64,000 bases of DNA from Trichosporon coremiiforme (taxonomy: Eukaryota > Basidiomycota > Tremellomycetes > Trichosporonales > Trichosporonaceae), in contig BCJJ01000034.1 in assembly GCA_039545355.1 (NCBI GenBank), positions 82,358 to 146,357 on the forward strand, written 5' to 3'. The position numbers and the translations under genes were made by a program. The notes under the pieces are model-generated. The model did no database searches. It was not told the origin of the DNA and saw only the letters and a list, made by a program, of their open reading frames with translations. This document shows, piece after piece, positions 11,893 through 23,643 of this stretch; the first letter of the stretch is position 1, and each line of letters starts with the position of its first letter.

Positions 11893-12669
11893 ATGTTCTC
11901 GCCGAGGAGCCATCCCGCAAGCGGGCTCGTGCCAGCGAACCCCACGCAAGCGCTACCCTCAGTCGCCCTGTTCTGGCTGAGCTGCTAAAGTCCTTTTCGC
12001 CAGACGAGGTCCTGAACCTCTTGCTCGACTCCGCAGCCCGTGGCCTTCAAGTCAGCGCCGACGTGCAGTCGGCATTTGAAGCGCGCAAGGAGGCCGAGTC
12101 GGAGCGCACTCGCGACTTTGACCACTTCTCGAAGTCGATTTGGAAGGACTTGAACGTGACGTACAACCGCCGCGTCTGGCCGTCGGCAGTTTGATGCCGG
12201 TCACGAGGTCTGTGCGGACATCGAGAGCACGTTCTACACGATCGCGAAGGAGACGTCCGCCTACGCCAACGCGCAAGCTCAGCGCCCTCGAGACAATGCG
12301 CAAGATCCTGAAGAGTCTCGTCTTGTCAGAAGGCGAGGTGCCCAAGGTTGCCAAGGAACACTTCCACTCCGTTGAAGAGATGATCGCGGTCCCCAAGACC
12401 TTGAACAAGCCAGAGGTGGCGAAGCTAGAAAGAACGGGCTCGTGGCTAGTCTTGAAGAGCTGAGGAAGCTGCAAAAAGACTTCCTCGAGGTGTGGGACGT
12501 TGGAGATGTGATTGGCATCGTGAGCTACAAGTTCAGGCTCTGGCAACTTCAGCTTGCGAAGACAGAAGCCGAGACAGTCGGACCAATGCACACCAAGCGA
12601 TCGTTTCCATTAGGCGGTCAAACCTTCAAGGTTGGTGAGCCAGAGGCATGTAGGGCAGGGAAACACTGA
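11893..12669 (+). pseudogene. Frameshifted remnant of an unrecognised gene
   Basis: Strong coding character continues across the region but jumps frame at about 11903, 12190, 12270 and 12430, never through a GT-AG intron. Successive readable pieces include LLKSFSPDEVLNLLLDSAARG, FDAGHEVCADIESTFYTI, LSALETMRKILKSLVL and LEELRKLQKDFLEVWDVGD. The product would be helical and about 250 aa. It faintly recalls the Cut8/Sts1 proteasome-tethering family, but I would not assign it on this evidence. A TATA box 48 bp upstream of the first ATG suggests a once-functional promoter. All lesions look like single-base indels. Confidence 0.6.
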
Positions 12670-12773
12670 CACATAGCATGTCTAGAGATTATACTTATCA
12701 CTGAGCGAACATTCTTGTTTTGGTATTGGTTTCCTCTGAAGATACATCAGAGGGTGCTTGAATTGACGGTGGC

Positions 12774-14596
12774 TTAGTTGCCGACCGGGCAGCCCCAGTC
12801 GCCTCCGTCAGCGCCATCTCCACCGCGGCCGCCGTCACCGCCATTACCACCGCCCTTGCCACCATCGCCGCCCTTGCCACCGTCACCGCCCTTAGCGGCC
12901 TCCTCCTCCTTGCGGTGCTTCTCGTTCAGGCCCCATGCAGGGTGGTCAGGAGTGAGCTTACCGACCTGGCTGGTGCGCTGGCCCCAGGCCCAGCCCCACC
13001 AGCCTTGACCGGGGCGGTGGCGGTTGCGACCACCCTCGGCAGTCTCGCCGCCGAGGCCGTTGTGCGCACCCTCCGTCGAGCTCTGGGTCGGGCTTGGGCC
13101 CTTCTGCTGGCTGCCGCTTCCCTCGCCGGTGCCGCCGCCGCTGTTGTTCTGGTTGCCCGACTGGTCGCCCTGGCCACCAGGGGCCGTGCCATTTTGAATC
13201 GAAGGAGGCTTGGCACTGCGGGTTAGCTGGGACAGCCGGTGTGAACTTACGGGAAGTAGATGATGTCGTGAACGGAGAAAGCCTCATCCTGGTCTCCGAT
13301 GGTCTCGACAACAACGTTGTAGTTGAAGTTGGGGTTCAGGAGGGTGGTGTAGATGGGTACGTTGCCGATGTAGTTCAGGGCCGAGATGCCGGCGCTCTGC
13401 AGGTTGGGATGGAACTCCTGGACCGAGGGGCCGTAGAGGGGAGGCGGGGTGATCGTGACGCGGAAGTCGGCGAAGGGAACCGGAGGCTGACCCCCGCGGA
13501 GCTCGAGCAGAGCGGTGGCCTGGGGAACGGTGATGGTGAGCTTGGCGCCCTTCTCCTTGGTGTACAGAATGCCGTCCTCGCCCTCCCAGTTGCCCTCTTT
13601 CTGGACGTGCGAGTCCTTGCCAATGCGAGTCGCATTGGCGGACGCAATCTGGTAGCGCTCGCCGGCAGTGTTGGGCTCGGCAGAGTTGAAGGTGAGGTTG
13701 CCGCTCGAGCCGAGGGTGAAGACGTAGTAGCCGTACTCGAGGCCGCTGACGGCCGCAGTAGTCTTCACGAAAGCGGGGTGGTCGGCAGGTTGCTTCTTGA
13801 TGTCGACCACGGCGCTCTTGCCCCACGAGGTCGACTTGAGCTGATCACCAGCAGTGCCGTTGACGTACAGCATCCACTCGTCGGGGTTGCCGCGGCCGGT
13901 GAAAGTGATGCCGGAGCCGGCAACAGTGATCGAGGCGTTGGCAGGGCCCTGCTCCGCGAACGCGTCCAGGTTGGAGGTCTGCCACTGGCCTGCGGGCTGG
14001 AAGTCGACCGTCGGGGAGAGGAATTCGAAGGTCTGCTTACCCGGGCCGTTGGGGTTGACACCTGGGAGCTCAACGGTACCGCCGTCGCCGCCGTTGTTGT
14101 TGTTGCTGGAGTCCGACCCGGAAGGGATGGGGACAGCAGAGCCGGGTACGCGAACAGTCGCCGTGGAGCCGGGAGCACCCTGGCCGCCAGTCTCCGTCAG
14201 AGTCGAGCCAGCCGCGTTGTTTCCCTTACCCTGGCCTGCACCCTCAGTTGCAGTCGAGCCCGGGGCGCCCTGGCCGCCGCTGGCGTTCGGGCCACCGTTC
14301 TCGGTCAGAGTCGAGCCAGCAGCGTTGTTGCCCTGTCCCTGGCCGGCAACACCGGTGGGAGAGGCGGCGGACGAAGCCTCGGTGTAAGCGTGGCCCACAG
14401 CATCGTCGCCTTGTCCCTGGCCCTTTCCAGTCTCAGTGTAGGCATGGCCAACAGCGTCATCTCCGCCGTTCTGGCCGTTCTCGGAGTAGGCGTGGCCGAC
14501 GGCGTCGTCGCCCTCGCCCTGCGACCAGTTGCGCTTGATAGGGGACGACCAGGCGCACGCGACGCTGGCCGTCAGAAGAAGAGAGGCGGTCCTCAT
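12774..14596 (-). CDS. Secreted repeat-containing protein with jelly-roll-like domains
   Basis: Spliced as complement(13251-14596, 12774-13215), 595 aa, with a 35-nt intron (GTAAGT donor, GCTAAC branch). Order: signal peptide (MRTASLLLTASVACA), a Gly/Asn/Thr-rich repeat region with units of the type GDDAVGHAYTE and GNNAAGSTLTE, two beta-rich domains resembling those of the surface proteins at 1.2-10.6 kb (ITPPPLYGP matches VDPPAYG in paralog 1), then a Gln/Gly-rich tail with a tryptophan patch (GWWGWAWGQ) and GGDGGK repeats. There is no transmembrane helix, so it is probably released or held in the wall or capsule. A TATA box lies about 50 bp upstream of the ATG. The function is unknown; an extracellular matrix or adhesive role is inference. 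Confidence 0.85.
14160..14535 (-). repeat. Coding repeat region of the secreted protein
   Basis: Three units of GDDAVGHAY(S/T)E are followed by alternating GNNAAGSTLTE and GAPGSTAT units, in frame within the 12774-14596 gene. Confidence 0.8.
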
Positions 14597-14645
14597 GGTG
14601 TAGATCTAAGAGGTGGTATGGGAGTGCTCAGGTTGTCAGCTGCTG

Positions 14646-14651
14646 TTTATA
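14646..14651 (-). promoter_or_regulatory. TATA box of the secreted repeat protein
   Basis: TATAAA on the minus strand, 50 bp upstream of the ATG at 14596. Confidence 0.55.
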
Positions 14652-15446
14652 TGTATGTGAGCAGACCCTCCTGTCGTTTGAGATATTGCAGATGATGCGA
14701 GGTGTGCGGGTTTCGCGAGGTGCAGGGCCGATGCCGGCTGAGATTCATCGGGTGGAGACAAGCTTGAGGTACCCTCGTCGTACGCCGCGACAGTGCGTCG
14801 TCATGAGCCTGGCCTGAACGTCATGCGTGAGCCTATACAGGTGCACCCGGTATGTTGGACGAGTGCCAAGACCCCGCCGCTCGATGCGCAGTTACCTCCG
14901 GAGCTCGTGCTTGGCTCCTGCCGAAGTTTTGGAACTTGTACGACGCCAAGTTGCGGTCGATGGCGGCGGAGCAGCGAAGGCACGTCTCGGCGGCGGGGTC
15001 CCTTGGGAGGCACCGGTACCCAGTGCGCAGCTTGCTGGCCCGAGGGTCCCTTTGCCCTACACGACACGCGATGAACCATCTCCACTTTTGAGCCGAGATG
15101 CTCTCGCCGAGACCACGACGATCGCAATGGAAACGCAAGAGCCGAGACTGTATCTCATCGAATCCTTCCCCAGATTACTCAGATCGCCGCATCTGCACAA
15201 CGCCGCAAGACTCGGAAGGCAAAATCGGTGCACTCGCAAGGGGACGGAAGGCTGCATCTCGAGCTTAACGGCTCCCGCCGGGGTCGCAAGTGTGGGATGG
15301 CAGGGTGGACAGTGTCAATGATATCACGTGAGGGTGACATCTTCCGGCACCGCCGCACGCCGACAAGGACGGAGTGGAGCAGCTGCGTGCGGCGGTGCGG
15401 GGAACACGGCGCATGGGGTTCGAACGCATCGGCGTCATTCCTCATA
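14652..15446. other. Intergenic up to the first transposon
   Basis: No gene seen. The transposon target TA is at 15445-15446. Confidence 0.5.
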
Positions 15447-15825
15447 AACTAGGGTCACAGGTTAAGTCGAACGGATGCGCACGGTCCCGTCATCGTCAAC
15501 CTCGCCGTGGCTCATGTTCTGATCCATAACTCATGCAACGGTACTCTTTATGCCTAGAAACTCCGCGTAGAGCCGAAAGGAATGCTTGGCAGCTCGGACA
15601 AATGGAGCTGCAGAGCGCACCGTGCATACTGGCCACCACACCACCACAATAAAGCTGCATGTCACCACCCTCCTTATCGCCCTAGATCTCAGCCACCGAG
15701 GCCTGTGCTTGCCCCAAATCTTTCATGTATCAAGCTCCGAAGCTGGGCTTTTGGAAAATCCAAGAATTGAGTCGAAACCATGCATATCGGCAGCGGAGTC
15801 CGTCCGACTGTCCATCTTTGTGGCA

Positions 15826-15831
15826 TATAAG
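15826..15831 (+). promoter_or_regulatory. TATA-like box of the transposase gene
   Basis: TATAAG, 63 bp upstream of the transposase ATG and inside the element. The same box recurs in copy 2. Confidence 0.45.
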
Positions 15832-15888
15832 CCTCCTTGAGTGCCACTTCTCTTCCACAACAGCTCTACCTCATCAGAACTTGCAGCT

Positions 15889-17029
15889 ATGCCTCGCCCT
15901 TGCCTCACACCTCGCCGCCGCGCCAAGATTGCGTCCTTGGCTCGCTACCGCAGCTATTCCTCTGTCGCCTGGGAGTACAACGTCGCCAAGAGCACTGTGG
16001 GTTACTGTGTGATGTTAGCTCGCCTCCAGGCTCTCATTCCACCTGCTCTGGCTGTTCTGAACCCTGTCCAGGGGATCCGCATCCCCCGCAGCCACACCAA
16101 GCTCACTCCCGACAACCTCAGAGCGATCTACGAGGTCTTTGAGGCTCAGCCCTTCGCCAGCAATCGTGAGGTGTTGGACACTCTTGCAGACAGAGACATT
16201 GTCCTCTCTCTCATGACTCTGCGCCGTGCACGTCGCCAGCTTGGTTATGGCCGCTTTGTGGCTCTTGTGCGGCCGTATCTAAGCCCCCTTCACAAGGAGA
16301 AGCGTCTCGCTTATGCTCTTGAGCAGCAGCGACTCTTCCAAGAGTGGAGGAAGGTGATCTTCTGTGACGAGGTCCCTCTCTACATTGACCAGCTCCACAG
16401 AGCATATGTGACGCGCCCCATCGGTTCTGACCGTGCCAATGAGCGGTGAGTGTCTTTCCTGACGTTCTACATGCTGTGGAAGAGTGCTGACACTCAGGTA
16501 CATCCAGTACACCTCCAGATCGAGCTGTGGGTCGATTATGTGCTGGGGGGCTATCTGGTATGGCGGCAAGTCGAAGCTGGTGTGGTTTGACACCTCCCAG
16601 TCGACCTCCAAGCGCAAGGGAGTCAATGCGGCCATCTATCGCACCCAGGTGACTGAGAAGGAGTTGTTTGATTGCTGGAAGCGTGTCAAGACTCAGTGGC
16701 GTGGTTATGGCTTGCCCTGGGTTGTAGAGGACAACGCTGTCGTCCACACAGCCAAGGCCACCCGTGGCAAGGCAGAGCAACTTGGCATGCGCTTCCTGCC
16801 TCACCCTCCCTGCTCTCCTTGCCTCAACCCCATTGAGAACCTTTGGAGCAACCTCAAGCGCCGCCTGGCCCGTCTCAACCCTCGTCCCACCACCCAGGAG
16901 GGGCTATTCGCTGCCGCTACGGAGCTCTGGAACACCTATGATCAGAATGAGATCGACCGACTTATCATGTCCATGCCTAACAGGATCAAGGACACCATCT
17001 CTGCTAATGGAGGACACATTAAGTATTGA
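15889..17029 (+). CDS. Tc1-type DD34E transposase
   Basis: Spliced as 15889-16445 plus 16498-17029, 362 aa. The 52-nt intron runs from GTGAGT to CACTCAG with CTGAC before it. An N-terminal helix-turn-helix region (TPRRRAKIASLARY) precedes the catalytic core: Asp160 (IFCDEV), Asp264 (VVEDNAVVHT) and Glu299 (NPIENLW), spaced 34 residues between the second Asp and the Glu, the Tc1 signature. It would cut at the terminal repeats and insert at TA. The frame is intact with no missing catalytic residue. The ATG at 15889 is chosen as the first ATG after the TATA-like box. Confidence 0.95.
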
Positions 17030-17205
17030 TCCCAGGTGCACCATGCTTCGTATATAGGTTACCAAGACTCCCATGCACGTGGAACAACTGTTTATAGAGC
17101 AAGAAACATGCATATGCATGAGTTATTCGTGGTTGCAGCGAGGTCGACAGTTCACGGCCTCGTTTGTGGCACCACTCGTTCGACTTAACCTGTGACCCTA
17201 GTTTA

Positions 17206-18606
17206 GAACAGTGTTCTGAGCCGAAGTTGCGCGGCGCACCCGCAAATCATTCGACCAGCTGACGTCGGCACGTGGCCCCTGGCTGCCAAGGCGGAACGGA
17301 ACACAGCTTCAAAGCGTAAGGCCCGAGCCGCTCCTTCAGCGTTTGGCCTTTGATTGTTCTCAGAGAGATCAGAGGGGTGTCTCTAGGAAGCAGAAATAAT
17401 CTCGCTGGGACCAGCGCCCTGGAATCTGCAGTCTGTGTGCTGGGGTGTACATGAGCAACCAACCGAAGGATGGCTCGCTCAACCTTGACAGCCTCCGAGG
17501 CACCGGCGCGTCGGCAGGCAGCGTATGCCCCGTCGCAGGCCCCGTTAACCCAGTTAAGAAGCACGCAATATCGCCGAGAGGGCGATAACCATGACATGGC
17601 TGCAGACGTCCGAGACAGCCATGCGGTTCGGCCCCACCAAGCTGCGAGGCCAGAGGGCCGTCGCGCAGTGTGCCTCGCATGGAAGCGTCATTGCGTAATT
17701 GTTAATGAACCTCACAAGATCTGCCAGCTTCGCGGACAGCATACCTGCAAGGCTTGCGCTAAATGCACACCGACGCACGCCTTCACCGCATCCGCATCGT
17801 GTTGCCTCGAGACACGAAGTGGACCTGGCGGAAGCTCCCCGGTGGGTCGCTGAGGTACGATGCCCGCCGGACGCCCGTTCCAACGTTCTGGACCACGTCG
17901 CATCGCGACATGATCTGCTCAAAGCTCTGGGTTCGGTTCTCTCAGAGTTTGCACCGCTACTAAGGGATACACTGGGTCTGTTTCGGCACATGTCGCCGTT
18001 TCGAGCAGTGCTTCGCAATCGGGCGGAAGGTCTTATGTCAGATGACTCCATTCGTAACACCTTTCACACTCAAAAGGATGCGATACCCATGCGGAGCGTG
18101 GGGAGTGGGGCTGACGTCACTCGGTAATCGTGCTTCCGGTGTGGCGTTGATAACGATAAGATGGCAGCCGAGATCTGCCGGCCAGGCAGTCAGCGGTCAG
18201 CACCTTCTAGGCACTTAGCATGCGTCGGAAATGACCGTGCAGGGTCGTGACCTGAGAGGTGGGGAGTCGGGCTGTCAGGGCTAATCTCAGACTTCCTTTA
18301 CAGCGAATATCCTATGCGGTTGGGGGAGCTGATGCCCGCCTCTCCATGAAACCCAGGCCGCCCGAATTACATCCAAGATCTGTCTGCACTCTCGTAGACG
18401 TCGTAAACGCTTGCTGGAGCGCACTTCAGTAGCAGACCTCTCACTGACAGCAGACGGGCCGCCAGGGTTATCGCCGCCCCAACAACGCCCCTTCCGTCCC
18501 CGCATACCAATCCCTTCTCACAACCTCCAACCAACCGGCTCCTTTCAAGCCTCTCACAAAAACACCTCCTCACTTCTCTCAATGCACAGCGAGGAGACCA
18601 AAAGCA
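17206..18606. other. Intergenic between transposon copy 1 and tRNA-Gly
   Basis: No convincing coding frame. Base composition is more even than in the flanking genes. Confidence 0.5.
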
Positions 18607-18685
18607 TACATCCAGGGGGAATCGAACCCCCACCGCATCCAATCGCTCGTGGCAAGGATGCATGATACCATTTCACCATAGATGT
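18607..18685 (-). tRNA. tRNA-Gly(GCC) with an 8-nt intron
   Basis: Acceptor ACATCTA/TGGATGT with discriminator A, anticodon stem CATCC/GGATG, T-arm GGGGG TTCGATT CCCCC. The loop TTGCCA is followed by CGAGCGAT, which is absent from the copy at 27999, so it is read as an intron after position 37. Confidence 0.93.
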
Positions 18686-19015
18686 TGGGCGTTTTCGCTC
18701 GGAAAGCGAGGCGCCGGCGGCTCTCCGAGCAGCGAACGTCGGGAGGGGATGCGGAGCATTCTGAAAGGCTACTCAGACGACAAGAGGTCGAGTGCGAGCT
18801 CCGGGAGCTGGTAGAAATGAGGATTGTGTTTGAGAGAAGCTGTCTGGCGGCGATGCGAGGTAGGAAGACTCACGGATCTGCTTACGGGTTCGATGCGCGA
18901 TCTCGATCAGTCGCCGCTCCCTGGCGGAAATTGGGGGCGAGAAACTCAATCTTAATTAATTCAGACAGACCTCATCAGATGGCGCTGACACGAAACTAAC
19001 ATTTCTCTAGATTCC
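18686..19015. other. Intergenic, 3' flank of the beta-lactamase-fold gene
   Basis: 330 bp without a gene. A PacI-like AT patch (TTAATTAA) is at about 18953-18960. Confidence 0.5.
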
Positions 19016-20407
19016 CTACAGGTTGGACCGCAAGAAGACGGGCGTCAATTCACTAGGCTCATGCTCGAGCGAGTCGTAGAGAGTCCGCTCAAACTCGTTG
19101 TACACCTTCATGTAGTGATCCGGATTCGCCGAGGTCAGATTGGTCGCGAACACGGCCGCGATTCCAGTCGCCGGGTCGATCCAGTACTCGCTCTTGGCAG
19201 AGCCCTGTGTGTCAGTCTTTCTCGCCCCGTTTCAAGCCACCGTGACTCACGTCCCAGGTACCACTGCCCGCCTTACGGCCGTGACAAGAGTCCATAGTGC
19301 TGAGCATGAAGCCGACCGAATGCCCGAGTCCCTGCCCGTCGTTCTTCAGCAGCTCGGGGTCCGTGAACGAACTCCACGCCATGCTCTTCGCACAGTCGGC
19401 GTACGGCTTCCTTCCCTCCGAGCGGGGCGGGAGGGAGTTCGTAAACAGCTCGTCGAACATGGCTCTTGAGATGATGCCTTCCCCTGGCGCCGCGTCGCGG
19501 GCGGCAAGCACGCCCCGCAAGAAGCGCAGGTAGTCTCTTGCCGTCCCGTACAGCCCTCCGCCGGCGTTGTGCCGTTGTGGGTTGTTCATGTCGCGGTCGT
19601 TGCCGAAGTGCCCGCCGCCCAGCGGCCGCAGTCTGGGCTCCGGGATGGTGAGCTCCCCTCCTTTCTTGCGGTACGTCATCGTCATGACCTTTGTTTGCTC
19701 TTCCGGGGTTGGCTCGAAAGAGATGCTCGTGATGCCAAGGGGCGCAAAGATATTCGCCTCCATGAAGTCTCCCAACACCATGCCCGTTACTCGCTCAATC
19801 AGGATTCCCACCCAGTCGACGGAGGTGCCGTAGCGCCATCGTGTCTGCGGCTCGAAGCACAGTGGGCCGAGTGACTCCAGCGCTCCCTGGCCGGATCGAC
19901 CGACGTTGTGAGCGTCCTGCCATCGCTTCATCAGGGGGTTGCGGTCGGGATATCCCAGCCCACTGGTGTGGGTGAGGAGCATGCGCAGCGTGAGCCGCTT
20001 CTTCCTCGGGACGTATGTTGGTCCCGTCTCATCGAAGGCGACCAGAATATCCTGCAATGACATCTCGGGAATGTGTTCGTCGAGGAGATCGGGGTCGTCG
20101 AGCGCCACAATGCCCCTGTCCACGAGCTGGAGCGCGGCCACCTGTTGTTAACTCTTTCAGTATTCACGCAGCTTACCGCAGTGACCAGCTTCGTCATGGA
20201 GAACAGCTGCAGCATCGTGCCATCGCCAACTTCGCCTGACGCCGGGTTGCCAAACTCCTGGAGCCCAGCCTGGTCCCAGAACAGCTCGCCGTCGACGTTC
20301 GTCGCGCCCATGAACGTGGCGGGGATGCGCTCAGCGTCGACCTCGCGCTTCAGCAGCGACGAGAGCGCCGAGCGCCCCGCCTGCGTCACTTGTGGTCTTG
20401 GAAGCAT
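19016..20407 (-). CDS. Serine beta-lactamase-fold hydrolase (class C / EstB-like)
   Basis: Spliced as complement(20177-20407, 19251-20141, 19016-19204), 436 aa, with introns of 35 nt and 46 nt. The nucleophile motif is Ser70-Met-Thr-Lys73 (LFSMTK); HTSGLGYPD follows; YGTSVDW supplies the Tyr-x-Ser motif; the last exon carries GSAKSEYWIDP, where the family's third active-site strand lies. Fungal members act as esterases, lactone or amide hydrolases, often on secondary metabolites; real beta-lactam resistance is not implied. There is no signal peptide, so it is probably cytosolic. The second intron is needed: reading through it gives a stop after 46 nt and loses the C-terminal strand. Confidence 0.9.
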
Positions 20408-20607
20408 GGTCAGAGATGAGTAAGTGAGCAACGGAGATTTCGGACTTCGAAGGTTGTGTATTGGCCAGTCACCTGGGAGTCACCGGGGTCGGACTTGGCC
20501 GGGTGCGAGAGTCAATTACTGCGTGATGTACGATCGGTGCGAAGAAACCGGTGAGCGGACAATTGAACATGGCTGTGTTGTCTTCTGTTTTGGGAGGACT
20601 CTATGGT

Positions 20608-23600
20608 CTAGTAGTGCTTCTCGAGCGGCGTGCCAGGGAAACTATTGTTGGTGGCGGTCTTGTCCATATCAACGGTGCCTGTGGTGCAATCGCGCATCGC
20701 CGCCCTGATCGCCCCGTCCTCAACCTCTCCCGTTGGGTGGCGGGTCATAAACCTGCGTTTGGCCCACTTGTAGGCCTCGGATGCAGCCCCATACACGAAG
20801 ATCTGGCCAAAGACAATACCCCATTCCCAGCTGATGGGCGCGATGAGGAAGACCTTGTTGTTGATGACGGGGATGTAGATGACCGGGAACGTCGAGAGGA
20901 CGAGTACGACGACGCACCACAGGAGAGTTGGGTTGTTCCTGAGATCGGTGCGGAGGATACTCCGAGTCGCGTGCTTGCATTGAAACGCATGCAGAAGCAT
21001 GACCATCTGCAGTGTTGCCATGCATGTCGCTCGCGCACGGAAGACGTCCCCGCACCCAGCCTCTTGCTCGTTACAGTGCGCCCCGAGGTTACCCGGGAAA
21101 TACCCATAGATGACAATGACGAAGTTGACCAGCGCCTGTGCGCCCATCAGCCAACCATAGAACATGAGGTCGACGAGGAACTCGCGCGTGAAGATCGTCC
21201 GATACTCTGAGGGCGGGAGGCGCATGCTGTCCTTGCTGCTGGGATCCAAGCCCAGCGCCATCGCCGGGGGCCCCGCAGTCAGCGTATTGATCCACAGCGC
21301 AGCCACTGGCGAGAGAGGGAAGACGCTCTCGTTGTTGTGGTCCCGGAACGCCAAGCCTATAATCAGGACAACGAGCTCGCCTACGTTCCCGCTGAGCAAG
21401 TAGAGGAGGAACTTGGAGAGGTTCTTGAAGACGTTGCGTCCTTTGCTAATTGCGCGCACGATGGAGGCAAAGTTGTCGTCGGTTAGGACAATGCGGCTCG
21501 CCTGCTTCGCGACGTCGGAACCGGTGCCCATTGCAACGCCGACGTCGGCGCGCTTCAGTGCCGGACTGTCGTTGACGCCGTCGCCGGTCATCGCCGTAGT
21601 CTCGTGCCGCCGGTGCAGAGCGTCTACCATACGGACTTTGGTCTCTGGGGCGCAGCGGGCAACGACGGTAGGCAGATCGGGCAGTGCATCGATCTCCGTC
21701 GTCGTGAGAGCATCGAACTGCTGCCCGGTCATAACTGCGCCGGGCGGGTAGTCTCTGGAGAGAATGCCGATCTGCAGCGCAATTGCAGTAGCGGTACTAG
21801 GATGATCGCCGGTGAGCATGCGCACCTTGATCTTGGCAACGGCACAGTCGGCGACAGCGTCGGCGCTCTCGGCACGGGGTGGGTCGTAGATCCCCGCAAG
21901 GCCGAGGAAGCTCCACGGTACGGACTCAAAGTCCTCTCGCATCTGCTGCGTTACGTCTACTCCTGGATCCGCGATCCGATCGGCGAATGCAAGTACACGG
22001 AGGCCCTGGCTTGCGAGGTTTTCGACCTCACCCATGATCGTGTCACGGTCGGCAGGCGTGAGGTCTTGCCCACCCCAAGTTGCGCAGCAGTCGAGGACTC
22101 GCTCAGCTGCACCTTTCAAGAGACACAGAATGCTGTCACCGTGCGCGTATGCAATAGACATGCGCTTGACGCTCGAGTCGAAGGGGTATTCCACGATCTG
22201 AACGTAATCTGGGGTGAGAGACGGCTTCCCGAGTCCCAGCTTATATGCCGCGACCTGAAGGGCTGTCTCGGTTGGATCTCCATTCGCAGTCCAACCGCTC
22301 TCACCTTCCTCAATCGTCGCCTGGTTGCAAAGCGCAGTGCACAGAGCTAGGGCTTTGAGATCGGGCGACATCCCATCCCCCCGCGACACCACGACCTTGT
22401 CCTCGGTGACCCTACCTCCCGGCTCGAAGGGATTCTGTCCCGTCTCGAAGTCGAATGTCCGGCCGCGCGTCCACATCTTGCGCACAACCATGCGTCCGAT
22501 GGTCAGGGTACCTGTCTTGTCGGAACAGACGTTGTCGATTCCGGCCAACGCCTCGATGGCGTCCATACGGCGCACGAGGACGTGCGTGCGGGAAAGTGCG
22601 GCTGAGGCTTGCGCCAGCGTCAGGGACACAACCGCCACCATGGACACGGGGAGCATGGACACGGCCGCTGCGACAGTGTACGTCGCCATGGACTTGGGAA
22701 TGTGCTTGAACCCGGTCGTGGAGAGAACGACTATGGCGGTCACAATAGCAGCTGCGAGGAGACAGAAAGCAAGCGAGTTCAGCTTATACTGCAGCGGAGA
22801 CGTTTCCGCCAGGCCAAGCTTGACCTTGACCCAGTGCCATCTCGCAGCCCAGCCGGTTTCGGTTCGCTCGGCCTTGCTCTGCAATGCTGTTGCGATCTTG
22901 CCTATCTCGGTCGCCATGCCTGTCCCCGTCACGACGACCGTGGCGCGACCCTTGGTCGCAGTCGAGCCAGAGAAGACCATATCAATCCGGTCACCGACGG
23001 GACAGTCTACCTCTGCGACCGGTTCGACTTGCTTGGCCACGGGCAGAGACTCGCCAGTCAGGAACGCCTCGTCCGCCTCGAAATTCGAATTCTCGACGAT
23101 ACGCCCGTCGGCCGGTACGATGTCGCCGTTCTTCAGGAGCACAATGTCGCCGGGGACGACCTCGTCGACCTTGATCGTCACTGTGGCGTTTGCACGACGC
23201 ACAACGGCCTCTGGTGCACCGACAGTCGCCAAGTTGGCCACGATTCGCTCTGCCTCCCACTCTGTCCACGTTCCGACGGAGAGGTTCAGGATGATCAGGG
23301 CTGCGATCACGCCGCCGCTGATCCAGTCCATGACGCCGAAGGAGACCGCCATGGCGCCGACTGACTGTCAGTGAAGGTCAAGCAGCACATGGCGTTCAGG
23401 AGCAAACTCACTCAGAATAACAGTCATGGCATTGGCCACCTGGCGGAAAAAGATCTTGCCGAGACTCGCCTTGGGCGGGGGCTTGATGCGGTTGGGTCCA
23501 TACTCGGCGAGGCGTTTCTGGACCTCAGTCTCGGAGAGGCCAGTATCGGGATCGACGTTGAGGGTCTCAAGGACCTTTTCGGCCGGCGCAGTATGCGCCG

Positions 23601-23643
23601 GAAACTCGAGGGCGTAGACAGCGGCAGGTTGTTGTTTAGTCAT
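20608..23643 (-). CDS. ENA1: ENA-type P-type Na+/K+ efflux ATPase
   Basis: Spliced as complement(23412-23643, 20608-23360), 994 aa, with one 51-nt intron inside the second membrane segment (joined reading NAMTVILIGAMAVSFG). Order: N-terminal cation-ATPase domain, TGES actuator loop, phosphorylated Asp at about 358 in DKTGTLT, KGAAER nucleotide-binding loop, MLTGDHPSTA, TGDGVNDSPALK hinge, then six C-terminal membrane helices. Closely matching blocks with yeast Ena1 (EFPFDSTVKRMS-like, IARCSPQTKVRM-like, PVVYIPVIN) place it in the IID group, which exports Na+ or K+ across the plasma membrane under salt or alkaline stress. Its length fits the family. No mutations at catalytic motifs. It lies between two transposon copies. 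Confidence 0.95.

Larger units (their letters stand above)
15447..17203 (+). mobile_element. Tc1/mariner-type DNA transposon, copy 1
   Basis: 1757 bp with perfect terminal inverted repeats of 27 bp starting AACTAGGGTCACAGG, flanked by a duplicated TA (15445-15446 and 17204-17205). It carries one transposase gene with a 52-nt intron. It matches the 24563-26319 element in length and in every stretch compared, implying recent transposition. Intact repeats and transposase suggest it could still be active. Confidence 0.97.

Noticed and set aside
16211..16804. Minus-strand frame inside the transposon, repeated in copy 2
   Set aside because: Duplicated only because the element is duplicated; it overlaps the transposase catalytic core antisense and has no protein-like features.
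19205..20407. Antibiotic-resistance beta-lactamase
   Set aside because: The fold and S-x-x-K motif are shared with many fungal esterases and amidases; nothing indicates beta-lactam activity.
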